From assembly GCA_045127535.1 (NCBI GenBank), contig JBGVQN010000042.1:1-29191 (forward strand): a stretch of 29,191 bases of DNA, written 5' to 3'. The DNA comes from UBA2942 sp045127535 (lineage in GTDB: Bacteria > Bacillota > Clostridia > Lachnospirales > Lachnospiraceae). How positions within the stretch are numbered: position 1 is the first letter of the stretch; each line of letters starts with the position of its first letter. Under the pieces are notes generated by a model. The model searched no databases. It saw nothing but the letters and a program-made list of their open reading frames with translations, and had not been told where the DNA came from. Shown here piece by piece: positions 23,286 to 29,191 of the stretch. Made by a program: the position numbers and the translations under genes.

Positions 23286-24740
23286 ATGAATAACCAACAA
23301 CAGATAGACCATCTGACCTGGAAGGAAGATAAGCTTCACGAGGAATGTGGCGTATTTGGCATGTACGATCTTGATGGGGGTAATGTAGCAAGTTCTATTT
23401 ATTATGGACTGTTTGCCCTGCAGCATCGTGGACAGGAAAGCTGCGGTATTGCAGTCAGTGATACCAATGGACCAAAAGGTGACATTAAGGTGCACAAGGA
23501 CATGGGACTGTGCAATGAGGTGTTTACAGAAGAATCCTTAAGCAATATGCAGGGAAATATCGGTGTGGGACATGTCCGTTACTCTACAGCAGGAGGCAGT
23601 GTGAGAGAAAATGCACAGCCGCTGGTACTGAATTATATTAAGGGTACACTGGCTTTGGCGCACAACGGAAATCTGATTAATACACCAGAACTGCGCAGAG
23701 AACTGGCTCAGACAGGTGCCATTTTCCAGACTACCATTGATACAGAGGTTATGGCATATATGATCGCCAGAGCCAGAGTGAATTCCGGTACTGCAGAAAA
23801 GGCTGTGGCAGAAGCAATGAAGAAGATCAAGGGAGCTTATTCTCTGATCATTGCTTCTCCAAGAAAACTCATTGGAGCCAGAGATCCATATGGATTTAAG
23901 CCTCTGTGCATTGGAAAGCGTGACAATGCTTACATATTGTCTTCCGAAACCTGTGCACTGGATACCATTGGTGCTACTTTTATCAGAGATGTAGAGCCAG
24001 GAGAAATTGTCACCATCAACAAAAATGGAGAGATTATTTCAGACAAATCCATGTGCCTGCCTAAGGAATCCACTGCAAGATGTATTTTTGAATATATTTA
24101 TTTTGCAAGACCAGATTCTTATATTGATGGAATCAGTGTATATAAATCCCGTATTATGGCAGGACGTTTTCTGGCAAAGGATCATCCGGTGGAAGCGGAT
24201 CTGGTAGTAGGTGTGCCGGAATCTGGTAATGTGGCTGCCATGGGTTATGCCATGGAGTCAGGAATCCCTTATGGCATGGCTTTTGTAAAAAACAGCTATG
24301 TGGGAAGAACCTTTATTAAGCCAAAACAGAGCAGCAGAGAATCCAGCGTACGGGTAAAACTGAATGTACTGCGGGAAGCAGTTGCAGGTAAGCGTGTGGT
24401 AATGATCGATGATTCCATTGTACGTGGTACCACCAGTGACCGTATTGTAAGTATGTTAAAGGAAGCAGGTGCTACTGAAGTACATGTAAGGATTTCAGCA
24501 CCTCCGTTTTTACATCCGTGTTATTTTGGAACAGATATTCCTTCAGAAGACCAGCTGATTGCTCATAATCGCAGCATAGAGGAGATCCGTCAGATCATTG
24601 GAGCCGATTCTCTGGGATATCTGGAAGTAAGCCGGCTGATTGAGATGTCCGAGGGACTGCCTATCTGTAAGGGATGCTTTACAGGCAGCTATCCCATTGC
24701 ACCTCCCACGGAAGATATCAGAGGAGAGTATCAGCAATAA
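23286..24740 (+). CDS. purF: amidophosphoribosyltransferase (glutamine PRPP amidotransferase)
   Basis: About 484 aa; catalyses the first committed step of purine synthesis (PRPP and glutamine to phosphoribosylamine). The N-terminal nucleophile Cys lies in HEECGVFG (C21), so the first 20 residues are a propeptide that must be removed, as in Bacillus-type enzymes. Cysteines in TARCIFEY, HPCYFG and LPICKGC match the [4Fe-4S] set of that type. The PRPP loop is VVMIDDSIVRGTT. The start at 23286 has AGAGAGG upstream; an in-frame ATG at 23253 lacks a ribosome binding site. It lies 38 bases after purC. Confidence 0.96.
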   Translation: MNNQQQIDHLTWKEDKLHEECGVFGMYDLDGGNVASSIYYGLFALQHRGQESCGIAVSDTNGPKGDIKVHKDMGLCNEVFTEESLSNMQGNIGVGHVRYSTAGGSVRENAQPLVLNYIKGTLALAHNGNLINTPELRRELAQTGAIFQTTIDTEVMAYMIARARVNSGTAEKAVAEAMKKIKGAYSLIIASPRKLIGARDPYGFKPLCIGKRDNAYILSSETCALDTIGATFIRDVEPGEIVTINKNGEIISDKSMCLPKESTARCIFEYIYFARPDSYIDGISVYKSRIMAGRFLAKDHPVEADLVVGVPESGNVAAMGYAMESGIPYGMAFVKNSYVGRTFIKPKQSSRESSVRVKLNVLREAVAGKRVVMIDDSIVRGTTSDRIVSMLKEAGATEVHVRISAPPFLHPCYFGTDIPSEDQLIAHNRSIEEIRQIIGADSLGYLEVSRLIEMSEGLPICKGCFTGSYPIAPPTEDIRGEYQQ

Positions 24741-24785
24741 GGCTGAATAAAACCGGGATTCAGACGGTAACATGTAACAGTGGAT

Positions 24786-24835
24786 ACAGGCATAGGGAAG
24801 GTGCATTGTGTATATGTCCATTTTCCTATGCCTGT
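24786..24835 (+). other. stem-loop after purF without U-tract
   Basis: ACAGGCATAGG pairs perfectly with CCTATGCCTGT across a 28-base loop, 46 bases past the purF stop. No T-run follows because the MITE target site begins at 24837, so termination efficiency is doubtful. The original U-tract, if there was one, is not visible. Confidence 0.55.
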
Positions 24836-24847
24836 CAGATAGTGAAT

Positions 24848-25072
24848 TAGGCAATTGCGAAACTGTATTCAACATCAGCTTTGAGAAGTATCTGTAAGAA
24901 AATATTTTCTAAGCAGGACTCTTGAAAACGCTGGCACTTTAAATTTTGTGCCACAGGCGCAAAATTTATTAGTACCGCTGCGTTTTCACCGAAGCGAGAG
25001 CGAGTCCTGCGTGAAAATATTTTCTTACAGATACTTCTCAAAGCGTCCGGTAATGTGTTTCGCAATTACCTA
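24848..25072 (+). mobile_element. palindromic MITE between purF and purB, interrupted by a second element
   Basis: It begins TAGGCAATTGCG and ends CGCAATTACCTA. The flanks are a perfect 11-bp target duplication AGATAGTGAAT (24837-24847 and 25073-25083). Without the nested insert (102 bp plus a 13-bp duplication) it would be 110 bp, exactly the length of the copy at 7190-7299, to which it is closely similar. It lies 30 bases before the purB start, separating purB from purC-purF. Confidence 0.92.
24911..25012 (-). mobile_element. nested hairpin element, copy 5, inserted in the MITE centre
   Basis: A 102-bp insert flanked by direct repeats GAAAATATTTTCT (24898-24910 and 25013-25025), which is the central palindrome of the MITE. 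The uninterrupted site exists at 7190-7299. The insert has the family core in reverse orientation (side hairpin with TTCG, GAAAACGCAGCGGTACTAAT half, and GTGCCAGCGTTTTC half), end stem CAGGAC/GTCCTG, and a small inner hairpin of AAATTTTG/CAAAATTT. This copy shows the likely minimal unit because its outer arms are demonstrably target DNA. Confidence 0.9.
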
Positions 25073-25102
25073 AGATAGTGAATAGATAAAAGGAGAACAA
25101 AA

Positions 25103-26536
25103 ATGCCAACAGACAGATATACAAGTCCTCTTTCCGAGCGTTATGCAAGCCGTGAAATGCAATACATCTTTTCACAGGATAAGAAGTTCCGTACATGGAG
25201 AAAGCTGTGGATCGCTTTGGCTGAAAGCGAAATGGAACTGGGTCTGCCCATTACACAGGAGCAGATCGATGAGTTAAAGGCACATGCAGAGGATATCAAC
25301 TATGATGTAGCAAAGGAGCGTGAGGCTCTGGTGCGTCATGATGTCATGTCCCATGTATATGCATATGGTGTACAGTGTCCAAGTGCCAAGGGTATTATCC
25401 ACTTAGGCGCAACCTCCTGCTATGTAGGAGACAACACGGACCTGATTATTATGACAGAAGCTTTGAAGCTGGTAAAGAAAAAGCTGGTAAATGTAATCAA
25501 TGAACTGAGCAAGTTTGCGTTAAAATACAAGGATCTGCCAACACTGGCATTTACCCACTTCCAGCCTGCACAGCCTACCACAGTAGGAAAGCGTGCTTCT
25601 TTATGGCTCATGGAGCTGAAGTTAGACTTAGAGGATCTGGATTATCTCATTGACAGTATGCGCCTGTTAGGTTCCAAGGGTACTACCGGTACCCAGGCTT
25701 CTTTCCTGGAGCTTTTTGATGGAAACCATGAGAAGATCAAGAAATTAGATCAGATGATCGCAGAGAAAATGGGCTTTTCCGGTGTCTATCCGGTATCCGG
25801 ACAGACTTATTCCAGAAAAATCGACAGCCGTGTATTAAATGTACTGTCTGGTATTGCGTTAAGCGCCCATAAGTTCTCTAACGACATCCGTCTGCTGCAG
25901 CACTTAAAGGAGGTAGAAGAGCCGTTCGAAAAGAATCAGATCGGTTCTTCTGCTATGGCTTATAAGAGAAATCCAATGCGCAGCGAGCGTATTGCTTCTC
26001 TGTCCAATTATGTGATTGCAGATGTGATCAACCCAATGTTAGTCAGTGCGACCCAGTGGTTTGAACGTACGCTGGATGACTCTGCCAACAAGCGTCTTTC
26101 CATTCCGGAAGGCTTCCTGGCGATTGACGGTATTTTGGATCTGTATCTGAATGTAGTGGACGGCCTGGTTGTATATGATAAGGTGATTTACAAGCATCTT
26201 ATGGCAGAGCTTCCATTTATGGCTACTGAAAATATCATGATGGATGCTGTAAAGGCAGGAGGAGACAGACAGGAGCTTCATGAGAAGATTCGTACTCTGT
26301 CCATGGAAGCTGGCAAAACCGTTAAGGTAGAAGGAAAGGATAACAATCTGTTAGAGCTGATTGCAGAAGATGAGTCCTTTAATCTGACTTTAGAAGAATT
26401 GCAGGCATGCATGAATCCAGCTAAATATGTGGGACGTGCACCAGAGCAGACAGAAGAGTTTGTTCGTGATGTGATTGCTCCGATCCTGGAGGAGAATCAG
26501 GAACTTCTGGGAATGACTGCAGAAATTCATGTATAA
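25103..26536 (+). CDS. purB: adenylosuccinate lyase
   Basis: A 477-aa fumarase/aspartase-superfamily enzyme that releases fumarate from SAICAR and from adenylosuccinate, so it acts twice in purine synthesis. The signature SSAMAYKRNPMRSE (catalytic-loop region) and TSCYVGDNTD, FTHFQPAQPTTVGKRA segments are present. AAAAGGAG lies 9 bases before the ATG. It is oriented as purC-purF but separated by 362 bases carrying a hairpin and a composite MITE, so it may depend on its own unidentified promoter or on read-through. Confidence 0.97.
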   Translation: MPTDRYTSPLSERYASREMQYIFSQDKKFRTWRKLWIALAESEMELGLPITQEQIDELKAHAEDINYDVAKEREALVRHDVMSHVYAYGVQCPSAKGIIHLGATSCYVGDNTDLIIMTEALKLVKKKLVNVINELSKFALKYKDLPTLAFTHFQPAQPTTVGKRASLWLMELKLDLEDLDYLIDSMRLLGSKGTTGTQASFLELFDGNHEKIKKLDQMIAEKMGFSGVYPVSGQTYSRKIDSRVLNVLSGIALSAHKFSNDIRLLQHLKEVEEPFEKNQIGSSAMAYKRNPMRSERIASLSNYVIADVINPMLVSATQWFERTLDDSANKRLSIPEGFLAIDGILDLYLNVVDGLVVYDKVIYKHLMAELPFMATENIMMDAVKAGGDRQELHEKIRTLSMEAGKTVKVEGKDNNLLELIAEDESFNLTLEELQACMNPAKYVGRAPEQTEEFVRDVIAPILEENQELLGMTAEIHV

Positions 26537-26632
26537 GCATTGACACAGAGAAAATAAAACACTCAGATATTATGAGAAGTCAGGTATGATGGGTCAGATC
26601 AAAATTTGTGCCTGGCAGATGACAAACCAATT

Positions 26633-26700
26633 CAATACAGTATAAAAATACACCGGCAGAAAGAAGTATCTTTTTGCCGGTGTATTTTTATATTGTATTG
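26633..26700. terminator. long bidirectional terminator between purB and the ECF gene
   Basis: A 26-base arm ending in AAAAATACACCGGCA (26633-26658) pairs with TGCCGGTGTATTTTTA and its continuation (26675-26700), with a single G-T. The A- and T-runs are inside the stem, so it can terminate transcripts from both converging genes. Confidence 0.92.
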
Positions 26701-26761
26701 GCTTGTATGGAGCATAAAAATCTTTGACTGCAGAAAAACCCTAAGAATAGCTCCTTGCTTT

Positions 26762-27307
26762 TTATGAATGCTGGTGCTTTACGGCAACCTTTAAAATACG
26801 CCACAGGATACATGCCAGTACTGTGCCAATGAGGGCAGCAATCAGCTGAGTGGTAGAATAGGCAGTTTTGGCAGCAAGCTTCTGGGGCTCTTTTAAGGCA
26901 GTACCAAAGACAGGAATGACAATACCAATAATTAATCCTGCCATAACAGCCGCTTTCAGAAAAGAACCTACAGTGAGACTCAAAGCCAGGCGGAAATCCT
27001 CACGCTTTTTGCCTCTGGCGATCCAGGCTGCTATAACCATAACCTCATTTCCAATCATAATACAGGGAAGAATGAGAGGGCAGGCTGCGATCAAAGGAGC
27101 ACCGGTGATCAGAAATGCAGTGATAGGTGCAATGACTGCCAGGATGGTACCGCAGGCAAATCCACAGTACAGGGTATTGATGATAATAGCCAGGTTTACT
27201 ATGGAACCGGTAAAAAGCGTCAGGGACGGACTTTTGAAAAACTGCACAAGAATGCACAGTGCCAGCATCATAGCAGTGACAGTAAGGTGTTTTGTATTGA
27301 CTTTCAT
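26762..27307 (-). CDS. ECF transporter S-component-like membrane protein
   Basis: A 181-aa protein with about five or six hydrophobic segments and a short basic C-terminus, resembling the substrate-binding S components of energy-coupling factor vitamin importers. The N-terminal KVNTKHLTVTAMMLALCILVQF is typical for these proteins. The substrate cannot be read from the sequence. The shared ECF A/A'/T module is not in this window. GAGGAG lies just before the ATG. It lies 69 bases downstream of the hydrogenase gene on the same strand, so it is probably co-transcribed, and its 3' side ends at the bidirectional terminator. Confidence 0.75.
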   Translation of the reverse strand: MKVNTKHLTVTAMMLALCILVQFFKSPSLTLFTGSIVNLAIIINTLYCGFACGTILAVIAPITAFLITGAPLIAACPLILPCIMIGNEVMVIAAWIARGKKREDFRLALSLTVGSFLKAAVMAGLIIGIVIPVFGTALKEPQKLAAKTAYSTTQLIAALIGTVLACILWRILKVAVKHQHS

Positions 27308-27376
27308 AAGCTCCTCTTTTCTATGTGATATTTTAGGTGGATATACTATTCAGCGGTAAGGGAAAACGATCAGTGA

Positions 27377-28894
27377 TCAGCCATCCTCTTCCGTGATCAG
27401 ATCCAGGTAACCCAGATATTCAGTCTCTGTAGGCTCTTTCAGATTGGAACGATTCTTGTCTAACTCCAGATGAGTCAGAGATTTGCGCACATCAGACAGA
27501 ACACCGGCGCCTCCTACGCAGCCTCCGGGGCATGCCATACCTTCTAACAGATAACCGTTATATTTTCCCGCTTTTGCCAGCATCAGCATCTTTTTACATT
27601 CTGCAAGACCTTCGGCTTTTACGGTCTTTACCTCTTTATCTGGATACCGCTGCTTGATGACATTCACCACAGCATTGGCGACACCACCGCTGGCAGCAAA
27701 GCCTTTGCCCAGGGCACTGGAGGTTTGGAGGGGTTCTTCTGTTTCCAAAGATTTAAAGTCGATCTCCTTGGCATCAAAAATGCCCATAACTTCCTCAAAG
27801 GTCAGTACAAAATCTACATCGCTTCGCACAGAACGTCTGCTGGCCTCCAGCTTTTTTGCTGCGCAGGGACCAATGAAAACTACTTTACAGTCAGGATGCT
27901 GCCGTTTGATCATGCGGGCAGTCAGTACCATGGGTGTCAGGGACATGGAAATGCAGTGGGCATATTCCGGAAAAGTCTTTTTGGCCATCACGGACCATGC
28001 AGGACAGCAGGAAGTTCCCATCCATGGCTGATGTTCCGGTACTTCTTTCATAAAGTCTTCTGCTTCCTGAATGGCGCAAAGATCTGCACCAATAGCTACT
28101 TCGATCATGTCTTCAAAACCGATTTCCTTTAGGGCAGCCCGTACCATTTCCGAGGAAACTTTCTGTCCAAACTGGCTGACAAAGGAAGGGGCAATGGCAG
28201 CATAAATAGGAGTGGAACTTTTCAGTGCCAGAACAGTCTGGAAAATCTGACTTTTGTCTACAATGGCACTGAATGGGCAGCTGACCAGACACATACCACA
28301 GGAGACACAGGTGTTGTAATCAATATCTGCTCTGCCGTATTCATCAGACTTAATGGCATTCATGCCGCAGGCAGCAGCGCAGGGACGCTCCTGCTTAATG
28401 ATGGCATTGTAAGGGCAGGCACTGATACACTTACCGCACTTGATGCATTTTTCTTCATCAATTACGGAGTGTCCACGCTCCATATGTATGGCATCCTTAG
28501 GACATACTTCTATACAGGGATGCTCCAGACAGCCCTGGCATCCGTTGGTAATCAAAACCCGCTTTTCCGGGCAGGCATGACAGGCAAATTTAATAATATT
28601 GATCAGCGGCGGGTCATAATATTTTTCATCAATGGCACTGGCATCAATACCATCGGAAAGAGGAGCATGTTCGGAAACCTTCCGGATGGGAAGACCTATG
28701 GTAGCCCTTAAACGCTCTCCAACAATGGCACGCTCTAAAAATATATTGTCATAATATTGACCGATTTCACCAGGGACGATTTTATAAGGCAGGTCTTCGA
28801 TGCGGTTAAAATCTCCTCCCTCAAAGGCCATGCGGGCAATTTCGGTAAATACCTTATGTCGGATTTCTGTTTTGTTTGAATAAATACCTCTCAT
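27377..28894 (-). CDS. monomeric [FeFe] hydrogenase, group B-like, with ferredoxin clusters
   Basis: A 505-aa iron-sulphur protein. An N-terminal domain of about 100 residues precedes ferredoxin-like cluster sites: C119/C122/C127/C131, C150-x2-C153-x2-C156-x3-C160 and C196-x2-C199-x2-C202-x3-C206, with further Cys at 172 and 176. The catalytic H-cluster domain has all three motifs: TSCCPAW (294-300), PCAAKK (343-348) and EGMACPGGCVGGAG (451-464). It should interconvert protons and hydrogen with ferredoxin as partner, or act as a hydrogen sensor; group B enzymes are common in gut Clostridia and poorly characterised. It starts at 28894 with AAGGAG upstream. The maturases HydEFG are not in the window. 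Its leader carries a 39-bp mini-element. Confidence 0.9.
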   Translation of the reverse strand: MRGIYSNKTEIRHKVFTEIARMAFEGGDFNRIEDLPYKIVPGEIGQYYDNIFLERAIVGERLRATIGLPIRKVSEHAPLSDGIDASAIDEKYYDPPLINIIKFACHACPEKRVLITNGCQGCLEHPCIEVCPKDAIHMERGHSVIDEEKCIKCGKCISACPYNAIIKQERPCAAACGMNAIKSDEYGRADIDYNTCVSCGMCLVSCPFSAIVDKSQIFQTVLALKSSTPIYAAIAPSFVSQFGQKVSSEMVRAALKEIGFEDMIEVAIGADLCAIQEAEDFMKEVPEHQPWMGTSCCPAWSVMAKKTFPEYAHCISMSLTPMVLTARMIKRQHPDCKVVFIGPCAAKKLEASRRSVRSDVDFVLTFEEVMGIFDAKEIDFKSLETEEPLQTSSALGKGFAASGGVANAVVNVIKQRYPDKEVKTVKAEGLAECKKMLMLAKAGKYNGYLLEGMACPGGCVGGAGVLSDVRKSLTHLELDKNRSNLKEPTETEYLGYLDLITEEDG

Positions 28895-28923
28895 TGCAAT
28901 CTCCTTATTGTCTGTGTTGCTGT

Positions 28924-28962
28924 CAGGGAATTGAGAAACTCATATACGCTTCTCAAACGCCT
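28924..28962. mobile_element. 39-bp palindromic mini-element in the hydrogenase leader
   Basis: It begins CAGGGAATTGAGAAAC and ends TTCTCAAACGCCTG. CAGG/CCTG and TTGAGAA/TTCTCAA are inverted. It is flanked by a perfect 11-bp direct repeat TGTGTTGCTGT (28913-28923 and 28963-28973). The ends resemble the MITE end CAGGCAATTGCGAAAC (7190) and the duplication length is the same. It lies between the promoter (28979-29008) and the ribosome binding site, so it becomes a stem-loop in the mRNA leader. Confidence 0.65.
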
Positions 28963-28978
28963 GTGTGTTGCTGTTAAG

Positions 28979-29008
28979 ATTATAGCATAGTACGGACAGG
29001 CAAGGCAA
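28979..29008 (-). promoter_or_regulatory. promoter of the hydrogenase-ECF operon
   Basis: Read leftward: TTGCCT (29008-29003), an 18-base spacer, then TATAAT (28984-28979) preceded by TG one base away, an extended -10. It gives a leader of about 75 bases before the ATG. Confidence 0.7.
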
Positions 29009-29082
29009 GGGCGGTAATGAGAAATATTATACAGAGTCTCTTTGCCGGAAAGGAACTCATAGTATAATTATCGTTGGCAAAC

Positions 29083-29112
29083 AAAAAAGGGAAGAAGCCG
29101 AAACCTCTTCCC
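29083..29112 (-). terminator. leftward Rho-independent terminator at the right edge
   Basis: GGGAAGA (29089-29095) pairs with TCTTCCC (29106-29112). Read leftward, the stem is followed by six T (29088-29083). It would end transcription from a leftward unit lying beyond the window, or antisense transcription over the ORF at 29170. Confidence 0.75.
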
Positions 29113-29169
29113 AATCATACAGAAATGCCTTATGATTAGGTTGACAAGAAAAAAACGTAAGGAGTCTGT

Positions 29170-29191
29170 ATGATGAATACTATAATAAAGG
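29170..29191 (+). CDS. possible start of a rightward gene (partial)
   Basis: AAGGAG (29159-29164) precedes ATG 29170 and ATG 29173; the frame reads MMNTIIK to the window edge. TTGACA occurs at 29141-29146 without a good -10 at normal distance. A 9-bp inverted repeat (TCATACAGA at 29115-29123, TCTGTATGA at 29165-29173) overlaps the start codon and might be an operator or an occluding RNA stem. Too short to identify. Confidence 0.4.

Noticed and set aside
865..25072. Hairpin elements as CRISPR repeats or simple terminators
   Set aside because: Copies are dispersed singly with no regular spacer array, and none is followed by a U-tract. Their nested structure and conserved core do not fit intrinsic terminators.

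Overview
The window looks like a chromosomal segment of an anaerobic Clostridia species, most likely a Lachnospiraceae (Blautia/Ruminococcus/Mediterraneibacter-type). This is inferred from gene content: AddAB instead of RecBCD, a PerR-type regulator beside a reverse rubrerythrin, an Fe-S-type PurF, a group B-like [FeFe] hydrogenase, ECF-type transport, strong AGGAGG ribosome binding sites and moderate GC. No rRNA, tRNA or CRISPR array was seen, and no transposase gene. Small non-coding palindromic elements are abundant.

Layout. 1-870: the 5' end of a leftward gene, an operator-like palindrome and a CPBP membrane protease. 1133-2335: rubrerythrin and perR, both leftward, each with a strong promoter (oxidative stress). 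2366-4775: two look-alike promoters, an unknown 84-aa protein, dtd, and a membrane-anchored trigger-factor-like prolyl isomerase ending in a clear terminator. 4868-7158: leftward sugar 3-dehydratase (RfbH/DdhC type) and sfsA. 7190-10239: a 110-bp MITE, an orphan oligopeptide-type binding lipoprotein and a 343-bp hairpin element. 10476-12851: nadE convergent with a small membrane-anchored FMN_bind-like protein. 12904-14451: a 475-bp palindrome, a decayed MITE, and a MerR/TipAS regulator with a 19-bp-spacer promoter. 14486-22391: addB and addA, separated by a 246-bp hairpin element. 22451-26536: purC, purF and purB, with a MITE carrying a second nested element between purF and purB. 26633-29000: bidirectional terminator, then a leftward hydrogenase-ECF S-component pair whose leader contains a 39-bp mini-element. 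29083-29191: a leftward terminator and the start of a rightward ORF.

The most unusual content is a family of nested palindromes. Five full copies (865-1083, 9897-10239, 12904-13378, 18167-18412, 24911-25012) and one possible degenerate copy (14494-14550) share a short conserved core: a side hairpin, usually with a TTCG loop, and two half-sites that pair as GAAAACGC(AG)CGGT with ACCGGCGTTTTC. The core is surrounded by outer and inner arms that differ between copies yet stay self-complementary within each copy. One copy sits exactly in the centre of a palindromic MITE with a 13-bp target duplication, and the empty site is visible elsewhere in the window (7190-7299). The MITE has its own 11-bp target duplication. 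This suggests small elements that insert into, or are built around, hairpin tips. I do not recognise the core as a named family, and a database search would be needed to call it new.

The metabolic genes are ordinary housekeeping: purine synthesis (purC/F/B), NAD synthesis, double-strand-break repair (addAB), D-aminoacyl-tRNA editing and oxygen/peroxide defence.
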